A DNA stretch of 64,000 bases, taken from positions 543,855,602 through 543,919,601 of the forward strand of contig NC_064616.1 of assembly GCF_023898315.1 (NCBI RefSeq), written 5' to 3'. Shown here piece after piece: positions 23,491-36,470 of the stretch. A program made the translations under genes and the position numbers. Source of the stretch: Schistocerca nitens. Lineage: Eukaryota; Arthropoda; Insecta; Orthoptera; Acrididae. The stretch's first letter is position 1. Each line of letters starts with the position of its first letter. The notes under the pieces were generated by a model. It was not told the DNA's origin and made no database searches. It was given only the letters and a program-made list of their open reading frames with translations.

Positions 23491-23871
23491 TTACCACTTA
23501 CGTGAAGGGGAAACGTATTTCTTTAACATTCTGGTATGAGTTATGTCTCTCAATGTAGGTGTTTCCTCATAGGCCGTGGGCTGGGAGTGAACGGTGACAC
23601 GAGACATGAAGACACGAAGGCGGCGGAGACCGTCGCCTTCTGTAAAAGAATCTCTCTGTATGTAAAAAGAGTGTTCAGGTGGCAACCTATTTAAGTGTTT
23701 GGAGCATGGGATTGAGTGCAACAAACCACAACGCAGCCCAAGCCAACCTGAAGCAATTCCAAACCTTATGGCACTTCCTGAACCGTATCTGTGTACGGAT
23801 TCTGACCAGAGGGTGAACAAAGTTATACTGTTAAGTAGCCTCATATTTGAAAATCTGTCTTGGTTTTGCAA
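23491..23871 (-). other. Unrecognised 126-codon open frame
   Basis: An uninterrupted minus-strand frame from MQNQDRF to SPSRKW. I recognise no family, motif, signal peptide or membrane segment. In copy A the same frame is broken by the solo LTR. It may be fortuitous: the surrounding sequence is repeat-derived and I see no promoter, splice or poly(A) evidence tied to it. Confidence 0.25.
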
Positions 23872-24023
23872 TCACTGAAATGAAGTCACATACACTCTCA
23901 ACCTGAGAAGTTTCACTTCTTTTTCTCCTCATCTTCTGAATGCTTCACATTTCTTTTAGACATTGTGCATGAAACTTGCTGACAGTAAAGTGACGGATGT
24001 GTTTAACACGCTGGATTCACATA

Positions 24024-26047
24024 AATCTACATCTACATCCATACTCCGCAAGCCACCCGACGGTGTATGGCGGAGGGTACCCTGAGTACCTCAATCGGTT
24101 CTCCCTTCTATTCCAGTCTAGTATTGTTCGTGGAAAGAAGGATTGTCGGTATGCTTCTGTGTGGGCTCTAATCTCTCTGATTTTATCCTCATGGTCTCTT
24201 CGCGAGAAATACGTCGGAGGGAGCAATATACTGCTTGACTCTTCTGTGAAGGTATGTTCTCGAAACTTTAACAAAGGCCCGTACCGAGCTACTGAGCGTC
24301 TCTCCTGCAGAGTCGTCCACTGGAGTTTATCTGTCATCTCCGTAACGCTGTCGCGATTACTAAAAGATCCTGTAACGAAGCGCGCTGCTCTCCGTTGGAT
24401 CATCTGTATGTCTTCTATCAACCCTATCTGTTACGGATCCCACACTGTGGAGCAGTATTCAAGCAGTGGGCGAACAAGCGTACTGTAACCTACTTCCTTT
24501 GTTTTCGGATTGCATTTACTTAGGATTCTTCCAATGAATCTCAGTCTGGCATCTGCTTTACCGACGATCAACTTTATATGATCATTCCATTTTAAATCAC
24601 TCCTAATGCGTACTCCCAGATAATTTATGGAATTAAATGCTTCCAGTTGCTGACCTGCTATTTTGTAGCTAAATGATAAGGGAACTATCTTTCTATGTAT
24701 TCGCAGCACATTACACATGTCTACATTGAGATTCAATTGCCTTGCCCTGCACCATGCGTCAATTCGCTGCAGATCCTCCTGCATTTCAGTACAATTTTCC
24801 ATTGTTACAAACTCTCGATACACCACAGCATCATCTGCAAAAAGCCTCAGTGAACTTCCGATGTCATCCACAAGGTCATTTATGTATATTGTGAATAGCA
24901 ACGGTCCTATGACACTCCCCTGCGGCACACCTGAAATCACTCTTACGTCGGAAGACTTCTCTCCATTGAGAATGACATGCTGCGTTCTGTAATCTAGGAA
25001 CTCTTCAATTCAATCACTCAATTGGTCTGATACTCCATATGCTCTTACTTTGTTCATTAAACGACTGTGGGAAACTGTATCAAACGCCTTGCGGAAGTCA
25101 AGAAACACGGCATCTACCTGTGAACCCGTGTCTATGGCCCTCTGAGTCTTGTGGACGAATAGCACGAGCTGGCTTTAACACGACCGTCTTTTTCGAAACC
25201 CATGCTGATTCCTACAGAGTAGATTTCTAGTCTCCAGAAAAGTCATTATACTCGAACATAATACGTGTTCCAAAATTCTACAACTGATCGACGTTAGAGA
25301 TATAGGTCTATAGTTCAGCACATCAGTTCGACGTCCCATCTTGAAAACGGGGATGACCTGTGCCCTTTTCCAATCCTTTGGAACGCTACGCTCTTCTAGA
25401 GACCTACGGTACGCCGCTGCAAGAAGGGGGCAATTTCCTTCGCGTACTCTGTGTAAAATCGAACTGATATCCCATGAGGTCCAGCGGCCTTTCCTCTTTT
25501 GAGCGATTTTAATTGTTTCTCTATCCCTTTGTCGTCTATTTCGATATCTACCATTTTGTCATCTGTGCGACAATCTAAAGAAGGAACTACAGTGCAGTCT
25601 TCCTCTGTGAAACTGCTTTGGAAAAAGACATTTAATATTTCGGCCTTTAGTCTGTCATCCTCTGTTTCAGTACCATTTTGGTCACAGAGTGTCTGGACAT
25701 TTTGTTTTGATCCACCTACCGCTTTGATATAAGACCAAAATTTCTTAGGGTATTCTGCCACGTCAGTACATAGAACTTTACTTTTGAATTCATTAAACGC
25801 CTCTCGAATAGCCCTCCTCACACTACATTTCGCTTCGCGTAATTTTTGTTTGTCTGCAAGGCTTTGGCTATGTTTATGTTTGCTGTGAAGTTCCCTTTGC
25901 TCCCGCAGCAGTTTCCTAACTCGGTTGTTGTACCACAGTGGCTCTTTTCCATCTCTTACGATCTTGCTTGGCACATACTCATCTAACGCATATTATACTG
26001 CAGGATAGATTTTCAAAACATCATCAATAATTACGTTTCTTTGGTTC
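24024..26047 (-). pseudogene. CR1/Jockey-like LINE reverse transcriptase remnant, copy B
   Basis: Counterpart of 1488-3506, slightly better preserved. The catalytic region and thumb form one 169-codon frame (24940-24431) with SGVPQGSVIGPLLF, FADDAVVYRE, NSINYLGVRIRSDLKW, LRFIGRILSKC and TLVRPLLEYCS. The C-terminal part lies in a second frame (24421-24017) and the linker region in 25974-25396. Frames are broken near 24425 and between 25396 and 24940. No endonuclease remains. The ATGTAG-type tail lies at its low-coordinate end. Confidence 0.85.
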
Positions 26048-26055
26048 CTCTAGAT

Positions 26056-26364
26056 CAGTGGTCCTCAACCTCCCTTAGACCACTACCCCTGAGTGTCAGT
26101 TCGACATTAGCAACTACGCCCCCCCCCCTTCCCCCACCGTCTGTTGACCGCCTCCATTTCTCACAATAGTACCAACTTAAGAACCTGACGTCACTGTAGA
26201 ATGAAAGACATTTCTTGTAAATAAAGTACACATTGAAAGTGTCTACTATGCAACAGGTAACTTTCCATAAGAAATGCTAAGGCTTGGGATCAGTATATAC
26301 ACTTTTATTTTTAAAATGATGCAAAATTAATGATATCTTATTTGTTTGTTTGCGCGCGCGCGCG

Positions 26365-26407
<43 letters not shown>

Positions 26408-27213
26408 TTTACAACGAATGATGAAGGAATTCGAGATGCATCGCAAGTGTTACCCACAGCTTCTTCTCAGGTGTAAAACCTAGCTATCCGCAGTGGCGGA
26501 GGTGGGTGGAGGGGGGGGGGGTTTACACTTGTTACAAAACATACATATCCTGCATTACTTCTCTCCATTGCCTTACCTGCTTGATCTGCACACTGCAACA
26601 CTATTTGAAATCAAACATGTCATAAATCACTTCTGAAATGGTAGAAATTAGAGGACTTCAGCATGTTAATGTTTTGTGTCTCACCACAGCCACTACTAGT
26701 AATATAATAATAATAACAATTATAATAATATTACTAATAATACTGTGTACAGGACGGTAGCAGCCCTTACGTATTTACTGTTGTGTCGAGCTGTCACTTA
26801 CGTCATGTCATTTATCTGTTTCGGACTGAATAATTAAGCAATTTCATGACTACTGCAGGTATTATCTACAACTTCGCTAAGACATTGACTTCAGTTATAT
26901 AACAATTCTTACGTATATGTCCCACTTTTATCATCAGTGGTGTACGGGACAAAGTACAACGTATGTATTTAGTTGGTTGACTGTGTGAGGTACCTCTGAC
27001 CTCCACCGCATTCATGCTACGAATTAAGCAAAAGTAAGTATTGATAACATATACAATGAGGATTATAGTCTACCAGAATCTTGATAATAGTAATGATATT
27101 TTGAAAATAATATAGTTTTGTGACTGAAGCAGAATCGAATCGTTTAGTTTTTACCCCTCAGAAAATGTCATTTTACCCCTCAGGGGTGATTACCATCAGG
27201 CTGGGAACTAATG
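26056..27213. mobile_element. Non-autonomous hAT-like element, copy B
   Basis: Same element as 3515-4649, with flanks CTCTAGAT (26048-26055) and CTGTAGAT (27214-27221). No transposase is present. The left terminus CAGTGGTCCTCAACCT is closer to the hAT consensus than the copy-A version. Confidence 0.8.
26365..26405. repeat. TG microsatellite, expanded in copy B
   Basis: A (CG)n stretch followed by about 20 TG units inside the hAT-like element; copy A has about 12. Confidence 0.9.
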
Positions 27214-27249
27214 CTGTAGATAGCTTAAAGCAATGTGGCGATGGTCTCA

Positions 27250-28200
27250 GTTGACAAGGGGGATTAATTGTCTCCTTTGGTTTTCAACGAATGTATATTG
27301 TAGCTAATCAATCCACATAATTTTCATCATTCTTCTGTAGCACCACATCTCAAATTTTTCAGTTCTCTTCTGTTGCGGTTTTCGCACAGTCCATGTTTGA
27401 TTACCGTGCACTGCAGTGCTCCAAACGAACATACTCAGAAATTTCTTCCTCAAATTATCGCTTATGTTAAATACTGGTAGAATCTCTTGGCCAGGAATGT
27501 CATTTTTGCGAATGCTAGTCTGCTGTTTATGTCCTCCCTGAACCATCCAAAGTGGGTTATTTTGCTACCTGGGTAACAGAATTCTTCAACTTCTTCTATT
27601 TCTTGGTAATTCGGATGGTAAGTTTTCGCTACTATCATTTCTGCTACTTGCAATTCCTTTCGTCTTTCTGCGATTTACTCGCAGTCCACATTCTGTAGTC
27701 AACAGACTGTTCATTCTATTCAACAGATTCTGTAATTCTTCTTCATTTTCACAGAGGATAGCCATGTCAGCAGCGAATCTTATCACTGATACACTTTCAA
27801 CCAGAATTACAATCTCACTGAAGAGAGTTTCTTTTATTTCTGTCAATCCTTCATCGATGTATAGATTGGACAATAGAGGGAGAAAAGTTACATATCAGTC
27901 CTACACCATTTTTTATCCAAACACTTAGTTCGTGGTGTTCCAGTCTCAGTGTTCCTCTTGGTTCTTGTACACATTTTATATTTCCCATCTTTTCCTACAG
28001 TTTACACTTATTTTTCTCAGAATATCAAACATCTCGCCCTATTTTACACCGTCGAGCCCTTTTTCCAGGTCGACAAATACTATGAACATGTCTTGATTTT
28101 TCCTCAGGCTTCCATGCCTGGCTCGAAACTTCCCCCACTGCCATCCCACACTTTCTGACGTTCAGATGCACTGGAGCCACACTGCATACATATTGGCTTC
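27250..28200 (-). pseudogene. RTE-like LINE reverse transcriptase remnant, copy B
   Basis: Counterpart of 4690-5640. It has RFAADMAILCENEEELQNLL at 27873-27586 and the C-terminal KFEMWCYRRMMKIMWID block at 27546-27304. Compared with copy A it has an extra frameshift near 27520-27535, so the C-terminal region is split into two overlapping frames. The altered RT motif is shared with copy A. Confidence 0.8.
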
Positions 28201-28405
28201 ATATTTCTATACAACATAGATCTCAAACGAAACAAATTTTCTTTCATACGCAATGATTTTTGGCACTCTGAAGACATAGTTTTTATTTTATTTTATTTTA
28301 TTTTATTCTTTTTTTTTAATCCGGTACAAACTCAGCATACGAACAGACGCAGGCAGTATCACACATTTTGGCACTCAAGGTTACTATGTAATTCTGGGTT
28401 ATTTA

Positions 28406-29321
28406 CACTGGTGTGCAAAATGAAGCAACAAACTGATACTTCCCCGTCATGTACCTAAATCACGTTATAACCATACAAACTGTCGACAGCTGTCGTTACA
28501 GGTGTGTTCTGGACAGAAAATTGCATTCCGATGAACGAAAACGTCTACAGACTGTCGGCTGTGGAGGGCCATAGGAAGAATGGAAGCGGGCGAGTCGCAG
28601 ACTGATGTGGCCCGATGGTTTAATGTGAATCGTTCTGCTGTTTCTTGGATGGGACGACAGTTAATAGTGACCGCCACCATACCGCGGAGACGAGGACAGA
28701 GCCGGCACCGTGTGACATTATGAAGAGTGGACCGTTATTTGGCTGTAAGGGCGTGACGGTTCCGCCTTAGTACAGCACCGCAACAGGCATCTACCCTTGC
28801 AGCATCCCGTGGACGTGTTATATCTAAGCAAACGGTGTGCAAAAGGCTTCAGCAGAGTTGCCTTTATTGTTGCAGACTTGCTGTATGCTTAACCCTGGCT
28901 TGTATTCACAGAAGGGTACATCTAGAGTGAAGCCGTAAACATGCCACCTGGATGACCGAACGGTGGGCCAACGTTCTTTTCACAGACGAGTCCCGATTTT
29001 GTCTGGAGAGTGATTCTCGGAGGGTTCGCATCTGGGGGGCATCCAAACATTATGGAAAGAGACTATATCGAGGAGGATGGAGAATCCCTAATGATGTGGG
29101 CAGGGATTATGTTGACCACTCGAACACCTCTTCACGAAATTGGAGAGGTGAATCAGCGAGACAAAACTGCTGTCAGGAAGCGTGAGGAGATCTTGGGATC
29201 TCACGAGCGGTTGTTGCGTGGTGCTGCGGGCCCAGACTTTGTCGTGATGGAAGATAATGCTCGACTTCATAGAGCATGGATAGTTGAAGTTTTTCTCTTT
29301 TTTTCTCTCCCCCCTCTCTCT

Positions 29322-29382
<61 letters not shown>

Positions 29383-29843
29383 CGGAAGGTATTGCACGCG
29401 TGACGTGATATGCTCACTTTCCAGATCTGAATTCCATAAAGCATGTCTGGGATGCACTAGGGAGACGGGTTGCATTACATCATCATCCACTAACCGCCCA
29501 CTAAGACTTGTGAGCCACTCTGCAGGATGAATGGGCGTTATTGCCTCAGTATGAGACTGATGATATCATTCACAGCATGGCCAGTCGTTGTCAGGCCTGT
29601 ATTAGTGCCAGTGGTGGTCACACCCCATACTGAGCACATCAGGCAGTTGTCAGAATGTGTGTACAAATCCGTTAACTTGGAAAAAATACGAAGAAACAGT
29701 ATGTCTACCATTATGCATGTTTCAGCTTATTCAGTATGCTTTACATTGTTTCTACTGTACTATCACCTGTTTATACTGTTTTGTGGCAAAGTAAATACAA
29801 CCTTGCTTTTTTCCGTTTGTTGCTTTAATTTTGGACACCATTG
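28406..29843 (+). pseudogene. Tc1-like element, copy B, both termini present
   Basis: A complete 1438-bp Tc1-type element. The left end CACTGGTGTGCAAAATG follows TA (28404-28405). The right end, an imperfect inverse (TTGCTTTAATTTTGGACACC...), is followed by TA (29844-29845). The transposase frame is broken: FTDESRFCLESD at about 28978, MMWAGIMLTTRTPLHEI at about 29093, MEDNARLHRA at about 29249, a TA microsatellite, DLNSIKHVWDAL at about 29425 with Lys in place of the catalytic Glu, and the family C-terminus EWALLPQYETDDIIHSMASR...CQACISASGGHT at about 29525-29630. The Lys change is shared with copy A. Confidence 0.9.
29324..29381. repeat. TA microsatellite inside Tc1 (copy B)
   Basis: About 29 TA units, against about 19 in copy A at 6738-6776. 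Confidence 0.95.
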
Positions 29844-29845
29844 TA

Positions 29846-30471
29846 GTTTCACAATCGAAAAACGTCTTTCATATACCTGTGTTGATCGAATTATTGTAAC
29901 ATTTTTGCAACTTCATTGTGGAAACGTGGAAGTCCTATCTGAAGAAACCACTGTAGACGTCCTGGACAGTTTGAATTTAAACACATATGTCTTTAAAACG
30001 TGAATTACATTGCAGATCTATGAGTTCCATCCGAACATGTACAGGGGCACTTCCCTCTGAACCGGCAAACGGTCTCGTAATCAGCTCAAAAACATAAGTA
30101 AGATTGGCAATGTCGTTTTAATTCTTTCAAGGCCATAATAAATTCTTCAGATCTTGCGTTTTATTTAACACCAATGAGCTTAGGGAACTGGAATGGTTTT
30201 TCGTCAGAGTCTGACCCTTCCGCAATGCGATTTTCTTCTCAAATGCATCCCTGTCGAAAGACGAATAAGTTGTTTCTCACCCTGCAATGTCGTAGAATGA
30301 TCAGTGTGCAGTCGTGTCCACTTCAAATGCGAAGTCTGCAAATCATTCCAGATGTTATAATTTTCGTTCCTGCACTCCTTTTTTCTTCATAAATTCAAAA
30401 ATAGGTCGTATTAGATCGAAAACTCGTTTCAGACTTTCCCTTTGGCTTAACCAAGGTACTTTTCAGTAATG
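29846..30471. other. Flank retained only in copy B
   Basis: It lies between the Tc1 right end and the mariner-derived MITE. Copy A has lost it together with the Tc1 3' end. An open frame running across the Tc1 terminus into this stretch is off-frame with the transposase and is not a gene. No other feature is recognised. Confidence 0.6.
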
Positions 30472-30473
30472 TA

Positions 30474-30797
30474 CAGGGTGGTCCATTGGTCGTGAACGGG
30501 CCAAATATCTCACGAAATAAGAGTCAAATAAAAATTCTACAATGAACGAATCTTGTCTAGCTTGAAGTGAGAAACCAGATGGCGCTATGGTTGGCCGGAT
30601 AGATGGCGCTGCCATAGGTCAAACGGATATCAACTGCGTATTTTTAATTAGGAACCCCCATATTTTATTACATATTCGTGGAGTACGCAAAGAAATTTGA
30701 ATGTCTTAGTTGGACCACATTTTTCCCTTTGTAGTTTTTTCGTTTGATGCTTAATTCGTGAGATATTTGGCCCGGTCACTAGCAATGGACCACCCTG
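30474..30797. mobile_element. MITE-sized deletion derivative of the mariner-like element (copy B)
   Basis: It sits at the same site as 6874-8378 but is only 324 bp long. The left part of the left inverted repeat joins the outer part of the right inverted repeat near 30730, at a CTTTG microhomology. Ends are CAGGGTGGTCCATTGG and GGACCACCCTG. It encodes no transposase. About 1.2 kb present in copy A is missing. Confidence 0.85.
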
Positions 30798-32891
30798 CAT
30801 AACGTAAGCAAACTCTTCGTTCAGTTGCATTGAAAATTATTGTAGTTGACCGCGGAATAAATTTTACTATTTGGACCATCACTTCCTTCACTTGACCAAT
30901 GCCTGAAATTTTAACATCTTCATTTACAGAATAAAGAACCCCGCCTCTATATCACTGTAAAATTTTGTTCTTTCATTGTCAACTAAACCTATAAATTCCT
31001 CTTTCATGGTACTGTAGCGTTATTAGATACAAAATATGTATAACCCGTCGACCATGTGACTGTATAACAGATATCGAGAGTTCTTATCCCTCTCTTCCGT
31101 CATTTGTCTCTACAGACCGCTCGGCTGCATCTTTTGTGCAGACAACCTGCAGAATAATACGGAGATGTTATCAAAGGTGTAGTACCGCCTCCTAAACCCA
31201 CACTGAGAGCATCTAAGGAACTGTCTGTTTTGTAACGCCCAGACAAAGCAGTAATGCGTCTATAGACCACAGAAAATATTTTTTCTGATTGTTTTGGTAG
31301 CTTGTTCCGTAATATTATTGATATAATTATAAGAACAATTAAGTGTCTTTGGCTCGTATCGTTATAGGGTTCCGATTAATCCTGCCTCTCTAATGGCGTT
31401 ATGACAACTAGTTGAAAGCAAAGATAGTGGGCCTTTTTATTAGATTAGTTCCCCTAACCCTTCAGTTTCTGTGAATGTACGTAGTAAAATGAGTTAGAGT
31501 TATCGCCAGCCTCAATTACCACTTTTGATACAAGAATGTGATCTTAAGACCTAGAATTGTCAGTAGAAGCACGATTTAATTATAATTAAAATAATATATC
31601 AAAATAAAAATACGTTAAGTAATTCACCCACAATCTCAATTAAAATTATTTCACATTTCAAATAATGAGATCGATATTCAATTTTTACACATGGTTACTA
31701 TTTACACGAGATTTTAATGTCAGTTCTGCAGGAAATAATCTGTTCTTTCCAGGGCTGTTATCCAGATGTATGTATCTTCAATGATATTTAATTTACAGGA
31801 AAAGCTATCAAGAAATAAGATTAATTAATTAAAATAGGCAATAAAACATAAAAAACCTATGTTATAAGTTAGTTTTATGACATATGACTAAGTTCTCTAA
31901 TGCTTACTGCCACGCTGTTAACAAAACAGCTGATTTAATCGACTTTCATTAGCTGTTAAAGTGTGCAAACGAACATGTATTTAGCACACCCCATGCGTCT
32001 TGGTGAGAGATTTTATATGGTAGGTCGATCTCTCTTGTAGTTCAATTCTTATAAGTCTTATTAAAGATATTGGAAAAATTCGTTAGAGATCGCTTCTTGG
32101 CCGTATAATCAGTTAAGTACATCATTTGGATTGTCGATCTGCATAACAGTTGAATTGTCGCGCTTTGTGTGTCACACTTCCCTGTAAATTCAGTGGTTTG
32201 CGAGCCGCATGCGCGAACTTGTACAAAGATTTCTAGTCGCTGTGTACAGTGACAGACGTGACATCACGTCGGGACTTCAGAGTGGCTGACAGAAGGGCGT
32301 GAGCTAAGCGGCACCTACCTCACTCTTCTCCACATCTCCTCTGCATCCTATCTAAAGGAGATGCCTCACTAAACCAGGAAACTAATATTTGATTTCTACT
32401 GTCCATACTTTCACTTATCTTTCAGGCGGTGATTAAGATGACGTAAGTAGCATCAAAATATACAATCCCTCAACAGGAAATAATAGAGTTGTCAGCAAAA
32501 AACCTAAGCAAATGTAAAACAATTTGAAAACTGCAAAGACAGTTGTGAAGTATGTTTCTGACACCTTAGAAACTAAACGTGTATTAAATCCGTGAGTGTT
32601 ACATTCCAAAATCTACTTAGAACCACTCCTTGTCGTATAAAAACGTAAACAAATAAACAACTAACCGGTTATGCATCTGGGTGAATGTCAGTGTAACGCT
32701 TTGTAAACCAGAAGCAAAAACATTTAATTACAGAGACATGCTTTTATGCACTAGAGTACAAGTTTTCCGGTGCCTCTGCTCAAAACTGTAGGAACGGCAC
32801 TGAAAAAAGAATAATTTTCAGAAACGACCACGTTATTTGATATCGGTTCTCTCCGTACTGTATTATGTGTACGTCATTTTATGATTTTGTG
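30798..32891. other. AT-rich stretch with no recognised feature (copy B)
   Basis: Matches 8383-10480 with scattered substitutions. No coding, RNA or repeat signal is visible. Confidence 0.5.
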
Positions 32892-32893
32892 TA

Positions 32894-34100
32894 CAGGGGT
32901 TGGACAAAAAGATGAAAACACCGAGAGAAAAGCATGCTTGAACACAAAAGCTGGAGACAGATAATCCTTCAGGTCACGCTGTTGAATTTGGCAACTAACG
33001 GCATCTGTGCAACGTCCTCAACACGTTGCAAGTGTCATTCGTAGTCAGAAACACTCTTTCTGCATGACTGAGAGTGCATTATATGGGTTTTAAGTGAATC
33101 CGAAAGTGGGAAAATTGTTGCAGCTCGTATAGTGGGTGCACCCGTGAACAAGGGAGCCGAGGTGTTAGATTTTTCAAAAAAACACCATATTGAATATTTA
33201 TACCACATAAAGGGAAGGCTTGGAAACCTCATCCGCTGAGTCACGACTCGGAATAAAATGTCAAGTGAGTCTACGGTAACTCAAAAGGATTGTGACGAAA
33301 AGTAGGAGAACGACAGCTACAAAAGTCGCTGCAGAACTGTATTTCGCGTTCGTGAACCCTGTCAGCACCAAAACAAAAGGAAGGGAGCTCTTTAAGCAGG
33401 GATTTACAGGGAGAGCAGGAATTCCAAGACCACTCATCAGTAGCTAATGCCAGTTACAGGAAGACGTGGTGCCGAATCAGTACAATCTGCACTATCAGGC
33501 AATGAAAGAGAGTCATTTCATCGGGTGAGTCTTGTTTCACACTGTTTCCAACTTCTGGCCAAGTTTATATACAAGAAGTGAAACATTGGGCTACGTAGGA
33601 GGGTGATGATTTAGGCAGCCATATCGTGGTATTCCATGAGCCCCATGTTTGCTCTGCACGGTCGCGTATCTGATCAATTTGGCTCATAAGGTACGTGTCA
33701 TGGAGCAATACATGCTCGCCTAAGGTGATGCTGTGTTTCAAGAAGACAGGAGCCCTGTTCACACAGCTTGTATCGGCCAGTCCCGGCTTTAGGAGCACGA
33801 GGATGATGGGTCGCATCTCCCCTGGCCACCACGGTCACCAGATCTCAATATTGCTTAGCCTTTGTGGTCTCTTTCAGAGGAAGGGTGCGTGATCGCTATC
33901 CGCCTCCATCATCTCTACCTAAACTAGCTATTATTTTGCTGAAATAGTGGTATAAAATTGCCTTGACTATTATACAGCACCAGTAATCATTTATTCTGAG
34001 ATCTAACGAAACGGTTTTGAAAGCCAGTGCGATCCCTAAAATGTATTAGGCATGCTAATCGACATTATTTTTTGTATTCCATTTGTTTGTCCAACTGCTG
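32894..34100 (+). pseudogene. Second Tc1-like element, copy B
   Basis: Counterpart of 10484-11689, with CAGGGGTTGGACAAAAAGAT at the left and CCATTTGTTTGTCCAACTGCTG then TA at the right, a better-kept right terminus than in copy A. The interior transposase is ruined. The stop codon at the catalytic Glu position after SPDLNI is present here too. Confidence 0.8.
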
Positions 34101-34102
34101 TA

Positions 34103-35053
34103 TGTTGTCATAATGCGTCTTTTAATCTTATACATGTTTTGTAGCCATTAACCGACATTTCACTCACACTATGTAGTACATGATACACAGGGAGCTGCTA
34201 GCATGACATTAGATATTTACCTGCTCCTTTCTCAGTTAGTGGTAGCTTCAGTACAGCCAAAATCTCCACATCACCAACACCTCATGCCAGCCAGACCAGT
34301 GCCAGTGAGACAAGAACGTTCGTTAGCTCACAAGAAATGTACAGGGAACTCTCTTACTCAGCTGCTCTTAAAGAGTAACTGACATAGAAGTTAATAGCCT
34401 GTTAAGAGAATGTAACAGAATGAGGACAGATGGAGTCGTTACAAGCCGTGCACCGCATCACAGCCTCAAGACAGTTCCCTTTAAATACCCCAGCGATCCT
34501 GCTCTCGACATAAGGCTATCAGTGGACTCGGTGGTATTCACAGTAATCGCAGTCGATTCCATGTCTGCGCTACTATAGGGAACTTATGTCCTAAATGACC
34601 CACAACAGTCTATAAACTAGTTGAAGATGTACTCGAGATGATGGTCTTCGCCTGATGAACTTTATGCTGCTCGCCACCTATCATCTGCTGATGGAGAAGC
34701 TAGCTGTCTACCGACAACACCATACCTCAGAGTACCGTCAGCATTGAGCTTCAAATCAGAGTCCAGTTAACAGGGCCTCTTGGTATGTATGTTCCTGTTC
34801 AACATCTACGCGCCTCAAGGTGCTGAAACCTACCACGACAGTAGGGAGGAGATCAACCGTCCACACGACTACCGACACCAGGTACAACGTTGGTGGGCCA
34901 TGAAGAGTCGTTGTAGAATTCGGAGTGGGGCAGAGGACGTTCCAACAGGCTGTATGTTACCACTTCACACTGGGGAACGGCCGCTATTCTGCCAAGCAAC
35001 GCGCTGAGGCACTGAGGTCGCTAATACATCCCTTGGCATCACTATCAGTTCCT
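34103..35053. other. Unrecognised shared spacer, copy B
   Basis: Equivalent to 11692-12819. It lacks the 400-bp block of copy A (junction near 34297) and carries 195 bp (34476-34670) that copy A lacks, plus about 21 extra bp near 34822-34845. No gene is recognised. Confidence 0.5.
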
Positions 35054-35496
35054 TGATAGTGTAAACTGCTGATTATACGTGAACATTGCGCCTCTCAGTT
35101 AAATTTGAGGATTCATTGCAGTTCTGACTTGTTTCTTTGTGGCTAACGAATAACACTTCCCAAGCCACATCAGTTTATAATGATAACCACTGAATACTTA
35201 GTGTGTACCTATGAGAGCGGAAATTTAGTGCTATATTTGAGTACCAGTTCGACTTGATTGTAAAATATTGGAATTAGTGGCACTGGCGGCAACTTACAGA
35301 CGTGAGATGGTCATTTGCGTGCTGTCCGCCTTGGTTAATGAATAGTGTGGCACATATGCATTCATGTAACTGCCCACTGACATCCAACCGATACATTTCT
35401 GACAAATTTGCGTTTCGGTTTATTGAAATAATAGCACTCTTCCAGTCAGAGTGAGAGCCAGATGGGATTAAATCCTTCGTTTTCCAATCCGCCATC
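35054..35496. repeat. Dispersed repeat family Z, copy 2
   Basis: The duplicated counterpart of 12820-13263. See the third, diverged copy at 46631-47074. Confidence 0.75.
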
Positions 35497-35851
35497 GTTC
35501 CTCCTCAATTCCCAAATGTTGTAATCGTCCGTGAAACAGTTCCAAGTTCGTGTAATGGCATGGGAAATTTGTGGGACACACTGAACAAATGAAAGTAGAA
35601 AGAGAATCAAACATTTCTGAAACGGATGGGTACTTACAGGGAAAGGTAAAAGGGGACTCCGATCAATGTGAAGAACTGGTTACAGAGTGCACATCTACAG
35701 TACTGAAAGATTTAATTACTCTTAAAGAATAATGTCAGGCATTAAAATTAATTATCTCACACCAATCACTCATGAGCAGACTGTTGAGGATAAACTATAA
35801 ACTTTGAATAACTGAAGAACTAATTTCCAATGCAAGTTTAGAGGAGGACAC

Positions 35852-36459
35852 AATGGGTACACGTAATTTCATCAAAAAATTATGGAATAATTGGTCTCCT
35901 GAAAGTGAAGAGGAATTGCGTGAGGAACGTAAAAATGTACGTGGCGCAGATGACAACTTTATAGGTGTACATGGAAATTAGCCGTTATGAGGTACCTATT
36001 AATAATGAGGGGGGTAGAATGGAGGTTATTTTTGAAAAGGAAGATGGTAATGAATACAAATATGTTATAGAGAGAATAACTGGCGATATGAAGCTTCAGG
36101 ATTTGGATGCATAAGAGGTGTCGCGTCAGGCACCGAATAATTGCAATATATTGCTACAAGGTAGGTTGGCCAATTTCATCGTTGTTGACCCACTGTTATC
36201 AGTAACAAGGAATCGAGGGCTTGTTTTGATTTTAACAGAAAGGACATAACTAAGGATGATGTGGAAGAATAGTATGGTAATAAACACATAATAAATTACG
36301 TAAGTCCTGTAATTATGGCCCAATTAGAAGGTGTTGCTACTGATATTCTTGTGGGTAGTTCTTCAAAAATGTATGATTTGTCCAAAAAGTTATATGAATC
36401 AGTCCAAAACAAAAGAAAATTTTTATAATTTGCCTATCAGACGTTTGAAAACCTTAAGT
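35852..36459 (+). pseudogene. Gypsy-type gag/protease remnant, copy B
   Basis: Counterpart of 13618-14239, with the same frame shifts and the same ILVGSSS in place of the retropepsin active site. The SINE at 36471 interrupts it. The frame may resume after the SINE: about 36663-37328 holds further short runs such as FFNIKSLSVTLLVSVDFLNELKCSVNFGV that could be the C-terminal part of the protease region, though decayed. The minus-strand LTR element at 37329 then cuts it off. Confidence 0.55.
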
Positions 36460-36470
36460 GCAACAGGAAA

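Noticed and set aside
29527..30003. 158-codon plus-strand open frame
   Set aside because: It overlaps the Tc1 C-terminus out of frame, runs across the Tc1 right end and TA, and has no motif of its own.
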